Source: Eremophila alpestris peregrina (lineage: Eukaryota; Chordata; Aves; Passeriformes; Alaudidae). From it: a stretch of DNA of 64,000 nucleotides. The notes beneath the pieces were generated by a model. That model worked only from the letters and a program-made list of their open reading frames with translations, was not told the DNA's origin and made no database searches. Shown in pieces: positions 50,623-62,630 of the stretch. Numbering within the stretch: position 1 is the stretch's first letter; every line of letters begins with the position of its first letter. The DNA lies in NCBI GenBank assembly GCA_009792885.1, contig WMCF01000008.1, positions 17,470,952-17,534,951 of the forward strand, given 5' to 3'. Made by a program: the position numbers and the translations under genes.

Positions 50623-53434
50623 CTGGAAGATATAAACACAGAAAGTTTAGAATAATTTAGCTTAAAATGTATGACATAGTTTCGAGACCAAGTGTTTGAT
50701 ACTACTGTGGTTGTAAAGAGTCTTTTGCATTCACTCTGTACCAAAGTCCATCTATTAGGCCCCATGTTCTAGTTTTTCACAAAGACAGTAAAAATGATTG
50801 TCCCTGTTACTTTATCTAAGTTGCTGTACTGTTTCCCATTATGCTGGGATACAAGCAAATTAATAGTTAGTACTTTATCTTGTAAAATATTACATTCCAA
50901 GATGGAGCAGGCAGGGGAAGATTTTCCTTAGAGCTATTTAAGAAACAGTGCTTTTACTTACAGTGCACCCTATAAAGCTTAAGGGTCATTTACCACCAGT
51001 AATTATAACCCATCCCCATGAGCTTTAGTTGTGAGAAGCTCCTGGGTGGTCCATGCACAGGCATATGGTAGGGCTCCAAGGTCTCCTGTGTCTGTGGGCA
51101 GTATGAGGAATAAAGCCAGCAGCTCCCTTTTGGCTCTCACCAAGAAGTGCCAAGACTCTGGCCCAGCACAACATAGTTCAGGAAAGCAAAGAGCTTCTCA
51201 GAGGAGCCCCCAGCAGCCTACAGCCTCTGCTGTACAGAATATATATAAGAGGATATGAATCTTAAGACACAAGGGATTTGAAAACAAGAGCCAGTAAAGG
51301 TCAGCTGTTATGAGAAGGCTTTTCTTCAAATAGAGTTTTTCAGGGCTTCCCAGATCAAATTCAAAAGGTTTTGAAAGGTTTTAATTTCTACTATCCTTTA
51401 GGAAAACTTTCCCACCAGCTATTAGATTTCTCCATTAGAAAAATGTGTTACATGACAAAACCATTCCCTTTCCAGAACTGGCTTTATTAATATAAGTCTG
51501 ACAGTATAATCAAGCAGAAACCTTTAGCACTGTTTAAATACTATATAAACTTGAAATTACAAGGACTGGAAAATAGAGTTTGCCTGTCACTACCTGTGGT
51601 TCTTATTACTTCTTGAACACATCTGACAATGGAGATTAATGCAGTCAGAATCAATCTAGCCAATAATTTCACTTTGAAGGGCTGGTATAGTGTTTGCATT
51701 TCCAACACTGGAGCAAATTTGTTTAGAAATAATTATTTTAATGCATTTGTTTTTAAAGTGTGAAAATATTTTTACAAGAGAGACTTAATAAACACTTATT
51801 GCAGTATTTAAACTGGGACTAATTTATTTTGATATTGTTTCCTTAATTTAAATAATTATATCTAGCTGTAACTCCTCAAATCTTGACTAAATAATTCATG
51901 ATTATCTCTACTGGTGAATATATCCTTCATATAAATGTGGACAATTAGAATGTACCCACTTAGTCATTGTCAAGCCCTGCAGAGATGCAGAAGGTAAAGC
52001 ACACGCTGGGAACCACAGTGGCAGTAATAAAGACAAGGGCAGCTGCAAAATGTTCCAATTTATGCAAATTAAAACATTTTCATGGAAAATAAATAAGCTT
52101 GATTAATTTTACTGAATGGTTCTTGACAGATTATCTCCACAATTCTGAATTAGCAGCCTTTTCATTAGATGCACCTCATTGTTACACAGTGCTGTACATG
52201 GAAGGGAAGAGCTGCAGCCATGTACTGGGGTGTGCTGGCCTGCCACTGATGAAGTGCCACAGGCTGGTGGCTCTGCCTGAGGTGTGGATGAACCGGGGAT
52301 TTACAGCTCATCTGTCACTCAGGGTCCCTGAGTGTTTTTGTAAGAGGTCAGACCACGGACACATTTGGGAAGGTGCTGAAAGCCAGCTTAGCACTGGGGA
52401 TGAGGGGTGGGGGAATGCCACGGGGTTGGCCTGCATTCCTTTGTCTGCTTCTCCCACTGACCAGCACTGCAAGACTTCTCAGGGTGATTTGATTTTCCCT
52501 GCTTGCATCTGTTTGGAAGCTGTGACAGGCTGGCTGCTCCTGTATAAAGCAGCTGCAGTGAAGGATGCGACTCACTGTCTTTAGTGCTAAATATAAGTGA
52601 AAACATGAGCTGAGCTGAGGTGCAAGACTAACCAAATAGAGCTCACATGTGCTGTGCTCCTTTTTGATTCAGCATCTGTTCTTACTTGCTTTAATTCTGA
52701 GAGTTTTCTGGAGGCATTCATTTCCATGGAAACCTTTGAATAAAAGTTTCCTTCTCTCTTTTTGTTTTCAGATTAAGTTTGGAGAGCCATAGCCACAGTC
52801 CAGCTACTCTGGGATATTCTTTGTCCCCCTTTCCACAGGGTGTGAAAAACCTAAGAAACTTTTTAAACTGAAGTTGTGAGCCTGCTTTTGAATCAGGCTA
52901 CATTCAACAGTTACTCTACTTTGGTTTACCTTAGGTGGGCACTTCACTTGGCATGGCAAAACAGGCATGGTACCATGCACTGAAGTTTAAGGAGCATTTT
53001 AACTAATAAAAAGGACATGGCTCCAATTCCTACGAGCAAAACAAGTTTAAGGGATTATTCCTAATAAAAAAAACACACTGTCTTGAAACCTGATATAACT
53101 CTAATGACTTTTTGCTCAGTGACATTGTTATATATTTATCAGGATAGTAGAACTGAAGAGAAATTATTTTTAAATCTATTTCTCTCTCAGAGCTTGTTAA
53201 ACTATTTGTTAAACTACCCTTACCAAAACCAGATAGCTGTAATGAAATTGTTCATTTATAAGGACATTCTCAGTGTAATTGCCAAGCAGGGTATATAACT
53301 GCAAGGTTTGTGTTCAGCATTGCTTTTACCTGATTATTCTGTGAAATCCAGAAGCCACTCCTTTAGACCAGTGTTAGCCTTCATAACCTTTTACCATTGA
53401 TATTAAAACATGAAAACAAAAGCCAAAAACTTAC
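50623..53434 (-). other. PLXNB2: PLXNB2 last intron (2.8 kb)
   Basis: GT-AG intron, phase 0, before the last coding exon. A plus-strand open frame of 161 codons at 52099-52584 lies wholly inside it. It matches nothing I know and is not called as a gene. Confidence 0.9.
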
Positions 53435-53509
53435 CTCATCATAGTATTTGTTAGTGTACTGGTAGAGTTGGTGTAGAGCCACAAGCGTGTTTAGGGAATC
53501 GGTGTGTGC
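53435..53509 (-). CDS. PLXNB2: Plexin-B2, short coding exon (penultimate)
   Basis: This exon is 75 nt, exactly 25 codons, phase 0 at both ends. It encodes AHTDSLNTLVALHQLYQYTN followed by KYYDE. The acceptor is ttaacag|GCACAC and the donor GAG|GTAAGT. The L-x-ALHxLYxYxxKYYDx helix is the C-terminal helix of the plexin-B GAP fold. It is separated from neighbouring exons by introns of 2.0 kb upstream and 2.8 kb downstream. Confidence 0.95.
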
Positions 53510-55517
53510 CTGTTAACACAAGCAGGCAGCAAACATCAAAATAGGGTCACACACAGCTGGAAGTTATACACATGCACAACTGCTGGGTACAAGTGACAAG
53601 ACTTCCAAATGCAAGCTCTGTGCTTAGCTTTTTCTAAATGGCACTTGGGGCAGAGAAAAGCAGTCAAAAAACTTTTGTCTGGTGACTTTAGATCAAGACT
53701 TTGCCTCTGGTATTTTTCCAGCCTGCCCACAAGTCGTAACGTTGGAGGTGGAAGATATTTTGAACTCTGAACATCAAACCACAGGCTACAGCTCAAACAT
53801 CTGTTAGCAGCATGGGTGTGAAAAGCTAAAGTATTTACTCAGTACAATCTACATATTGTTGAGCTATTAAGCATTAGTTCTGACACAGTCATAATGGGTG
53901 TTTGAAATCCTTTCTCCAACTCTTTTTACATCCTGGAAATTATTCACACCCCACTACAGCAAAGGTGTAACTCATCAATATCATGATCACATGTACATTT
54001 GGGAAAAAGCCACCCAAATCATGAAGATAGAAAGGTGGGGGAGGGAGGTGGGGGGGGTGTGGTGAGAAGAGAGAGAGAGAAAGGACTTCAAATGAAGCAG
54101 GAAATAACCCTTCCATTACCTCATCTTCCTCCTGCCCCCACATATATGACTTATTTAGTGAATGTGCTCTACCTGTCTGAACAGATGTTCTTCATTCAAA
54201 TATGTAGGATTCAAGTCTCTAGCTACGCCTTAAGTCATTTAAGTTAGTTAAGAAAATGAAGAATTGCAAAATATTGCTACTGGCATAAATGATTACCCAA
54301 GGGATAAAGCAGCAGAGAAACATTCATCTTCCCTTGCTCTATAAAAGTCACTTTTAGAGCTGGTCAAAATTTGCAGTGTTCAATCACTCCTTCCATATTA
54401 ATTTTTATCATAATTTATAATGAGAATGGAAAGGAAGAACATATCATGCTGATGTGAAAACATTATACTGAATTTACTTTTAATCACCAAATGCTCTAAT
54501 CTTATATACATCTCAATTTATGTAATAAATAAAGTGAACTGTAAAATAAAATGTCACTGCAGATGAGTTTTGTCGTGAATGACTGAAAATAGAAATGCTC
54601 TCATGAGGATGTTGATCTGCAAAATGTTTGGTCCTAAGGGCAATGAAATAAACAAACCACAAAAAATTCCCCAAACATCCTCCTTACGCTAGAACTCTTC
54701 AACTAAATTAAGCAAATGAGCAAACCAGCTGGTAAGCACACTGCCTTCTTGCTCAGCCTAAACAACATCTTTAGGACTGGTGAGGGACTCTCCTGGTTCT
54801 CCAAGTTAAACAGGATGCTTCAGAGGTAAGAGCCTGCTCGAGCAGAGCTGAGCTGCAGAGCAGACAGGCTCTTTCAAGACTGAAGCAGGTTTTGTAATGA
54901 CTTTGTTCCACCCATCTCCAACCAAAGTCCCAGACAGCAACCACCCCACTCTGCTCTGCTGCACGTGAGGTAACCCAAATAACCTATAATGCAAAAACTG
55001 CTGCTGAGCAAGCACACAAACTTCTCACATAAGGCAGAAGTATTGCCTCTGTATAGACAATTCTAAAATATATATAATGTTATACTTAATGTTCATGCCT
55101 CTTCTCTAATATCTGGAATCTAATGTTTGCTGTGGTAGCACTGTGAATTCAGTCACTACTCGTTGTCAGTATGATAGATGCTAAAAATCCTCTGTATACT
55201 GTGGACAGAAAGCACAGTTCAATAATGTCATCATTTTTCCACAATGGATGTGAAAAATCCGAACACTGTGCTCTATTCCCTGCATAACTCAGATAGACTA
55301 GTGACAATAAGGATTCTTGGTTCCATTCAATAATCAACATTTCAAAGGTCTAACAGGCATGACTACAATGAACAGGAGTATTTCAGAGATTTAGGAAATA
55401 ACTCCTCTGATATTTGCATGTACAAAAAACCCCATTTGTTGAGATAGAAAGAGAAGACAACGAAAACCAGTGCTACACTTGGCTCCAATTTCACAAGAAA
55501 CTGGATTCTATTCTTAC
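53510..55517 (-). other. PLXNB2: PLXNB2 intron (2.0 kb)
   Basis: GT-AG intron, phase 0. It holds a G-rich tract at 54034-54059 on the plus strand and no recognised transposon. Confidence 0.9.
54034..54059 (+). repeat. G-rich tract with G-quadruplex potential
   Basis: GGTGGGGGAGGGAGG followed by TGGGGGGGTG contains four or more G-runs with short loops. It sits inside a PLXNB2 intron, where the transcript is C-rich. A short (AG)n run follows it. Confidence 0.65.
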
Positions 55518-55593
55518 CCTAGAAATCTCTGCTAGATGGGTATTCATGTCTTGGTCACTCACTGGCACCATCTGACGAATACCTTTGTAGTAA
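55518..55593 (-). CDS. PLXNB2: Plexin-B2, short coding exon (3rd from last)
   Basis: This 76 nt exon begins with T, completing aspartate (GA|T), and continues YYKGIRQMVPVSDQDMNTHL AEISR for 25 codons. The acceptor is cttccag|TTACTAC and the donor AGG|GTAAGA, phase 0. SDQDMN is conserved in plexins, and the KGIRQM form matches PLXNB2 as remembered. No lesion is seen. Confidence 0.95.
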
Positions 55594-56284
55594 CTGGAAG
55601 AGATTAAAACAGATTTTTCAGTTAGGTAAAATAAACTGTGTGTTTCTGGTAATTCTGCCATTATTTCAAACATGCTTCCTTGCTAACACAGGAGATACTC
55701 TACCACAACCAACCAATGACTCCTTCAGTCACCCTGCCCTCCAACATTAGTACTTCTGCAGTAGAGGCAAATCATACCTGATTGTACAGGAATGTACCAC
55801 AGGAAAAAAATCTATAATTGCAGAAAATGATTATTTTAGGTCTTAAAACTGACAAGAGTTTTGTTCTGTGGCAGATCTTCCATGATATTAACAGAATTTC
55901 CAATTAGTAAATGAATGAGGTGAGAGACAGTATAGAAAAAAAAATGTTTCTGAAAATGTTTCCAGGATTTGGTCTCTACTGTTATGGAAGTGCAGCATTT
56001 GTTAGACAGATTGTGTGGGTAGCAACTATGACTGCAGAAAACAGCATCCTATTTTCTCCTGAATAAATCTATTCATCTGTCTGCACAGACAGGAATATGC
56101 ACTGGGTCATAATGGAGCTCCATTTCAACTCTGCCAGTGCCACCACCACGGGGATCTTTAAACATTTGGGTGTGAAATTTTTAATATTTGACAGCTGACT
56201 TTGACTATATCAGCATTCCCTTTTCCTCCTACACAGGCATAAAATACTAACAACTGAATAACCATGAAAAGAGTTGATACTTAC
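55594..56284 (-). other. PLXNB2: PLXNB2 intron (0.7 kb)
   Basis: GT-AG intron splitting an aspartate codon after its second base. Nothing else recognised. Confidence 0.9.
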
Positions 56285-56349
56285 TCTTCCACCATTTTCT
56301 TGTAATTAGATATTTCTTTTGCATAAAGTAATTTATTACTTGGAGAATC
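56285..56349 (-). CDS. PLXNB2: Plexin-B2, short coding exon (4th from last)
   Basis: This exon of 65 nt encodes DSPSNKLLYAKEISNYKKMVE plus GA, the first two bases of an aspartate codon. The acceptor is ttttcag|GATTCT and the donor AAGA|GTAAG. DSPSNKLLYAKEI is a near-invariant plexin motif in the C-terminal lobe of the GAP domain. The exon was found by requiring a phase-0 entry after SR of the previous exon and a two-base overhang matching the following exon. Both conditions hold. Confidence 0.95.
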
Positions 56350-56849
56350 CTGAAAAATTTAGAATACAGAAAAACGTAGTTATTTATGGACATTTCTAGG
56401 AAGCAAAAGAAAATCAAGAATGTAAGATCAAGCCTTTATATTTACATACACTTGAGCTTTACAGATATTAACATTTGGATACTTATTAACACTGGTGGGA
56501 TTATTTAATAAAAAGATGATGTTTACACTTAGCATTCCTGTTGGGTTTTACAAATATATCAATGCAACGTGATAATAAATTATTTGTGGGCCTGAAAGAA
56601 TCAGTTCTTAAACATGCTTTTTATAAAAGCAGCTGCCATTTTCTCCTTTTTCAATAGTATTAATTGGCAGACTACACAGAAATACTGACAGTTCACCAAC
56701 CTTTTAAGTGCTGAAATGTTAACTTCATTATAAAACTAGAAAGAAATGATCAAGGCTGTATCTCCTCAGAGAATGGGTATTGTCTGTGAGGGTGCCCTTT
56801 GTCTCGTCAGGAATGAGCATCGTCAGGATGTAGAATGCAAATCACTTAC
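56350..56849 (-). other. PLXNB2: PLXNB2 intron (0.5 kb)
   Basis: GT-AG intron, phase 0, with consensus donor GTAAGT. Nothing else recognised. Confidence 0.9.
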
Positions 56850-56997
56850 TCTGCTTAATTTGTGCTCTGTTCTTGTGCAGGCATCCATGAAAGTCTGTGC
56901 AATGACTGACAAGGAAGCATCCACTACTTCATGAACGTGAACATCAAAGATGAAATGGGGATTTTTCAGTATGTTTACCCAGAATCTAAGAGGCAGG
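56850..56997 (-). CDS. PLXNB2: Plexin-B2, coding exon (5th from last), GAP arginine motif
   Basis: This 148 nt exon begins with C, completing the serine (AG|C), and then encodes LPLRFWVNILKNPHFIFDV, HVHEVVDASLSVIAQTFMDAC and TRTEHKLSR. The donor is a consensus AGA|GTAAGT and the acceptor is gcag|CCTGCC. From family knowledge, the arginine of LPLRFW is one of the conserved catalytic arginines in the second conserved segment of plexin GAP domains, and it is intact here. The segment HVHEVVDASLSVIAQTFMDACTRTEH is, from memory, specific to PLXNB2 among the B plexins. PLXNB1 reads differently after FVFDV. This supports the paralogue call. Confidence 0.97.
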
Positions 56998-57581
56998 CTG
57001 CAAAGCAATGAAAAAGATAAATAATCCTTTTTACACAATAAATATTCTACAACAAAAAAATCACATGAAATTAAGTATGGGCTTTGCATTTCGATCTCCT
57101 CACAACAGCAATGCTTAATTTTATATTTCAACATTTATACAAGCTTATCTGGACTCCATGCCTAAAAACCAACTCTTTACATCTCTCAGAAAAACTCATA
57201 TGAGAAGGATCTTGAGCACCCCAAAAGAGCAATGAAGGATGTACATATGGGCAGAGAAACTATCAATTAGTATTTATTAGATTTTGTGATTTGACAGTAA
57301 ATTTAGTCCCTTTTGCCTCTTGCTTTCCTCTTCTCTGAGGAAAGACAAAAAGTAAAACATGGTAAATCTGCCAATGACAATCCCACAGGTAAAATGGTTT
57401 CATTTTTTGCTGCTTCTAGATGTACAGGGAATCTTTTTTCATCACACAAATATATTATCTCAATTAAAATTATTCTGAGGATTATAAAAGAAATTTACTT
57501 TGTGGTAAGAGTGCTAGTTTATACCTGGGAATTATACTCTTATTTCTCTGCAATACAAGTATGACTCTGTTCATATGGTAC
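56998..57581 (-). other. PLXNB2: PLXNB2 intron (0.6 kb)
   Basis: GT-AG intron splitting a serine codon after its second base. AT-rich, with nothing else recognised. Confidence 0.9.
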
Positions 57582-57742
57582 CTGTTCGTTTTCCAGATGT
57601 GAATGGTATCTTCATCCTTGATGTCATGTTTTTCTGCTTGCTCATCAAGAAAGTCAAAGAAGTACTTCACAGCTGGTGGAACCACATGGTTTGAGTTGAG
57701 CACACTATGAAAGAAGTCATCTACAAATTGCTGAAGTGTCCC
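57582..57742 (-). CDS. PLXNB2: Plexin-B2, coding exon (6th from last)
   Basis: This 161 nt exon starts in phase 0 with GGG ACA CTT CAG (GTLQQFVDDFFHSVL). It includes VPPAVKYFFDFLDEQAEKH and DEDTIHIWKTN, and ends with the first two bases (AG) of a serine codon finished by the next exon. The acceptor is a pyrimidine-rich tract ending ttttag and the donor is AACAG|GTACC. The block from GTLQQF to IHIWKTN is one of the best conserved parts of plexin GAP domains. The HIWKTN-S/LPLRFW junction split across exons is also the arrangement expected for plexins. The linker HSVLNSNHVVPP is the least conserved part. Nothing here is broken. Confidence 0.96.
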
Positions 57743-59337
57743 CTAAAAGCAAATTAAAAAAAAATCAGTTACATTCGTGTTACAAGCTGAATTCAACATC
57801 TTTCATTCCTTTGGACATAATCCAGTTGCTGTCACTGATGGCCTCTATCCTGAGTGCTAAGAGTGACAAAAAGCAAACAATTTCTTAGAGTTTGTAAACT
57901 GCCAACACAGTCAAGGTCTTCTAGAGCACAATTTTATGTTCTAGACTCAAAGATTGTGACTTCACCAGAGATTCTATGGTTTAGACAGAAAGGTGTGCCT
58001 TCTGTTTGACATAAGAAGCAGATATTGGTTGCTCCATTTACCCTTCAGGGTTGTTATGCACATAAAATAATTTTTAGCCACTTTTTAATGGTTTTGCAGC
58101 TTCCCCCATCCAGTTTCTCTGACACCAGAGCACTGCAATTTTTAGAAAGAGACTGAAAGGAAGAAGTACCAGTGAGCCCTTTTTGTTTAAGGGCCAGCAC
58201 ATGGGCTTTATCAGGTACCCAGTCTGACTCAGCTTCATGAGATCCATGGAGCCCAAGGAGTGAAGTGTCCAGAAGAGCTGTGTTCTTGGATTCTGGCATC
58301 TGCCTGGATCTTAGAAATGTCAACCTCAGAGACTGTCCCCTTATTTTAGAGAGGACCATGTTGAGGCCACATAGAGTTCATCCTCAGTCAGCTCATTGGC
58401 CCTACAACACCTTTGAAGGGCTGTGTCCTCTCTCCAACCACGACTCCAGCTGACAGCCTCCAAACAGCAAAGGGACCCAGATGGCAAGGAGCTCTAAGAC
58501 ATGCTACTGTCAGCCAGAACAAACAAGTCACAGGGCTGAAGGGTGTGATCTCAGCTGTAACACCTCACCAGCATTTTATGAGTCAGTAAAGCTCCAGACC
58601 AGTAATAATCTATAAAATGGCTTTTGGGAATACAAAGCAGTTGCTTTATTAATAGAAAAAAGGGATGCAAGCATCTTTTTGGCTCTTCATCCTGAATCTA
58701 TGTCATCTATCCAAAGACCTTCCTTCATATACACTTCCACACTTGGACAAGTGGCCTTAGCTGGAGCCAGGCTGACTTCATTTTCACAAAAGGAGCTTGG
58801 CTTTGTGGTCATTAAACACATTATTCTAAATTCTTTCTCCAAGGAGAAATGCTCCAAAAATTATTTTGCTCATTATCAATCCTGCAATATAGATACTAAA
58901 AATACTCTAAAAGGATTATTAGCATTTGGAAATATTTTTTTTTGTGTTTTACTGGAACATTGGTCATATACAAGAACAGGGAAATAGAAGGTTCTGTAGG
59001 AGTTTATGAAGCATTCAGCTCAAAAGAAAACCCAACAAAGTATTATCTAAACAGGTGGCACAGAGCAGAATATCCATCTTTGTCTTGCAAGGAAAATCCT
59101 TATTTAACGATCACATAATCATGGCTCTCAGCTTTGATCAGGAGTTGTACTTTATCTCTTTCCTGGTAATGTTCCCCAGGAATATTAATCACTTGAAGCC
59201 TTGAACACCAGCTTGTATGTACACGACACATATCCCAAATTGCAGCTGAATGCATGACTGATATTTGCATCTATTTCCTCAGCTGTATCTCCAAATCTGT
59301 AGAAGTAAGGTGTAACTATAGCACATCTGGGCCCTAC
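57743..59337 (-). other. PLXNB2: PLXNB2 intron (1.6 kb)
   Basis: GT-AG intron, phase 0. No repeat or other gene was recognised. The frames at 58054-58453 on both strands have no recognisable domain. Confidence 0.9.
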
Positions 59338-59492
59338 CTTCACAGAGAGAAGTCTGGTCAGGTAGATTTCTGTGATGGCTTTGGTCCTCTCTTTTTCTTT
59401 CACACTGCCCCGCTTTGATTTACCTTCATCCATTTCATCCACTGGCCGGACTAGATGCCAGACCTTATTTTCATCTTCCAGGAGTGCATGCC
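59338..59492 (-). CDS. PLXNB2: Plexin-B2, coding exon (7th from last), start of the second GAP segment
   Basis: Internal exon of a class-B plexin, a transmembrane semaphorin receptor whose cytoplasmic GAP domain acts on Rap/R-Ras-type GTPases. The exon is 155 nt. Its first two bases (GG) finish a codon begun in an upstream exon outside the window, then 51 codons follow in frame, beginning HALLEDENKVWHLVRP and ending EIYLTRLLSVK. The acceptor reads tttctag just before 59492 and the donor is AAG|GTAGGG at 59338/59337, phase 0. The basic linker with GKSKRGS and KEKERTKAI followed by the ITEIYLTRLLSVK helix is characteristic of plexin-B cytoplasmic tails and, from memory, closest to PLXNB2 rather than PLXNB1 or PLXNB3. 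It is the most upstream exon I can find. The rest of the gene, roughly 1500 or more residues in the family, lies past 64000. Translation is reverse complement; no stop or frameshift is seen. Confidence 0.95.
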
Positions 59493-59753
59493 CTAGAAAC
59501 AGTAATTGCAGTAATTATAAAAAACACCCAACCCCAAAACAGCAACACAAAAGTAATCATATACATATATGCATGTTCTCTATCCATAACACACCTATCC
59601 TCTTGCCAAGGGGATCCAGATTACTCTGTTCCTGTCCAGCATATACAACTCAAGTACTAAATGTGCAGTGGCACAGAGATGAAAAAGCTTGCTTTTGTCA
59701 AGACCAAAGGGAGAGGAAAGAATCACACAATAGGAAAACTCCTATTTGGTCAC

Positions 59754-60243
59754 TGTTCTGGTTCAAGCCAGGACAGGGATAATTTTTGCAATAGTCAGGA
59801 GGGGTCATGGCTGGGAGGTTGTTCTATATCACCTCATGTCATTGTCACAGGTGGGGAGATGGGAGTCCCCTCTGGGGAAGAGTTCCTTCCAATGGAGTAA
59901 GAGTGGAGGGAGCAGTGGGACCATGCCAGTTTCAAGCTGGATGGAGCAGTGGCAGTAGTATGACAGTGGGAGCACTCAGGTACTGTCTGTTGTTGGGGGT
60001 TTCCATGGTGAGCAATAACATTTCTTTTCTTGTATCCACTGTCATTAGTTTTCTTTTCTCATCTCATGGCTGTTTCCAGAAAATTGTTATTATCTCAAAC
60101 TATGATTTCTACCTTTTGTGTCTCCTATTGTCCTCTCGATCCCACTGCAGGGGAAGGGGATATGGAGGGGGAAGTGAGCAAGCAGGGCATGGCTTGGAGT
60201 GGTAGAAGGCTAAATTGGAGAATATAATTCCTAAATCACAACA
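59754..60243 (+). mobile_element. Solo LTR of an ERVL-type avian endogenous retrovirus, antisense to PLXNB2
   Basis: This 490 bp element begins TGTTCTGGTTCAAGCCAGGA and ends CTAAATCACAACA, giving the TGTT...AACA inverted termini of LTRs. It is flanked by GTCAC (59749-59753) and GTCAT (60244-60248), a 5-bp target-site duplication with one mismatch. The internal layout matches remembered bird ERVL LTRs: an opening with GGGATAATTTTTGCAATAGT, then a T/C-rich stretch (TTTCTTTTCTTG), a TGTCTCCTATTGTCC segment and a GGGGAAGTGAGCAAGC block near the 3' end. A decayed polyadenylation signal (AATAAC) sits at 60013-60018. No internal retroviral genes are present, so it is a solo LTR left by recombination. 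The decay suggests moderate to old age. Confidence 0.85.
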
Positions 60244-62547
60244 GTCATATAAACACTGTATGTGGATGTTTTGAGGTTCACACAATCAAGTTCTTTACTT
60301 TGTGAATTTTCAAAGACATGATCAAGTTACAGAATCCTAGCTAGGTCTGATCCCACAGCCACCACAGAAATACCAATTGCAGCCTTTTTCCTAGGTAATA
60401 CCATTACAATTCACATCTTTACCCCAGTTGCTGAGGTCAAAGTACTGTACCACAGTTCAAACCTTCCTTTTATCAACATTTGATAAGCACTACTTGACTT
60501 TGTAGATGAGTGGAGGAAAAATGCATCCCTTCACTGAGATGACATGAACTCCAGAAGCCAGAGGTAATGACTGAAGCAAATTCATATCCATTATAGTAGG
60601 ATTTAAAAAAAAATTTGTTTGTCAGTATTCATAGTTTAAACCAGAGTGAGAGACTCACGTCAGGTCTGTTACAATAAAGCAGAAACAGGAGTAAGCACTG
60701 GGAGGATAATGACAGCTCATCTGTTACAGTGTCTCACTGTGCACCTGGGGCCTGGCCATGCACCTGGTCCTGGGGCTAGGACCAATGATCACACAGTGGA
60801 TAAAGGCAGTTTTGCATTTCAGCATCAACATTATTGTTCAGACTAACTCCATGCCTAAGGATCTTCTGTTACAGACAATCTAAAAGAGATTATACAATTA
60901 TTCTAACTTGCCATTAATATTCCTTGAAAAGGGTTTCTGTGTCACTTTCAAATCTCCTGGTTTTGTTTGTTCTTCCTTTAATTCCTGAACTTTTTCATCT
61001 ACTTGGCATAGTCCCTAAAATCAATGGCACTTTTCCAGTGGGAGTTATTGAATCAGTACATGTAAAATCATCGACATGTTAAAAATATGGAAGTTATTTT
61101 CCCATAAAAATTGTGATTGAGCCCCACTGTACAAATTATTTTGCACTCTGCTAAGTTTTATGCCTTAATATACACCTCTAACAACTGAATTTCAGTTACA
61201 GTACAAAATATCAGTTTTTAATTGCATTAACTTTGACCATAATAGTTTATTAACTAAGTTCCTCAACAGCTTCATTGAATTTCCCAACTTGCATGTACAG
61301 GCAATATTTTACATCAGGAGGGAAAATAACATTTAAGAGTAATCTCACAAAGCCAATACTTTTGCTTGAATCTGCTTTATATATTCTCATGAAAAGCATT
61401 AGTTATGCAGTCCTCTGGGACAATTACTTCATTTTAACAAAGTAGGGAAGAAATAGAAATCCCATATTAAATCACATCGTCCTTTGAGGGTCCTTAATTC
61501 AACTTGGAAGTTCATGTGAATGAAGCCAGAAAAAATAAAAGCTATCACTTTATTTTGAAGCAGTTGTGATTTCACAATAGATGCCATTCATGGCAATCAT
61601 CTGCCAGTACAGTAAGAACCACTGCTGGGCATGAAGTATGGAATTTCTTTTGCAATCTCTGTTATTTACTTTTGGAAACTAACAGATCAAATCATGCAGT
61701 TAGACCAGAAACTATATTCCAACCTTATGTCAGTTGTTTGGTACACTGCTTTCTCCTTTGAATCAAAGGAATTTATTCTCTCTTTGCCCTCCTGATGGTA
61801 TGTGGTTCAGTTTAACTTTGGACAGAAGAGGAAACAGCTAAAGGGGTTTCCACTGAGATCACTGGCTCTTACATGCAGCTGAATTTTTTCTGTGTTTGGT
61901 TAGCAACAGCAGAATTGGCTACTAGTGGAATAGTAGTGATTTCATAGGAAAGTAAGGACTAAGAGACTACAGCTCAACCAGATGAACTTCTGCAACCTGA
62001 AATCTCACTTCATTGCTATAAATAGCAAAAGAAAGAGGAAGAGAAATTCAGAACATGGACCAAAAAAACATGTTAGCAATATGGTTGCTAAGAGAAAATA
62101 ACAGTTCTATGAGATAATATTTTCCTCAATGGGAAAGTAGGAAATGAAGAAAATAAAAGATAGGGGGAAATACTTCCTTTTTATCTCCTTAGTCATACTA
62201 AGCATCAAGCTGTAAGCAGGAAGAAGATTGTGTCCAGGGGGTCAAATGACTCCCCCTAAGCTCTTTGTCTTGGCCCTTGGGCATTCTTCGGCCAATATAA
62301 AATAGTTATTGGGGTGTTGGGGGGAGTGTAAATGGCAAAAACAGACTGTGCTGACTAATTATAATGGTAGGAGCCATGATGTAAACATCAGACAATGCAG
62401 CTTCTTTTCCCTTGTGTGACCTGCAGCAAATTATTTTCCTTCCAGTCTCCCCTACCATGAATACTGCTCCATGGAGATGAAGGAAGGGCTGCCCTAACAT
62501 ATCTGCTAATTAGTATTTCTGATCTGCAACCTTCTGTCTATTTTTAT

Positions 62548-62630
62548 TCAGAATTAAAAAAGGAAAAAACCCAACAAAACAAACAAAAACCATCCCCCAA
62601 ACAAAATATTAGGAAAAAACACCCCAAATG
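62548..62630. repeat. A-rich low-complexity tract
   Basis: A-runs broken by CC, CAAAC and CCCC units inside the PLXNB2 intron. It may be the decayed tail of a retroelement, but no adjoining body is recognisable. Confidence 0.6.

Noticed and set aside
52099..52584. Plus-strand frame of 161 codons inside the last PLXNB2 intron
   Set aside because: No recognised domain. A nested antisense gene is possible but unsupported.
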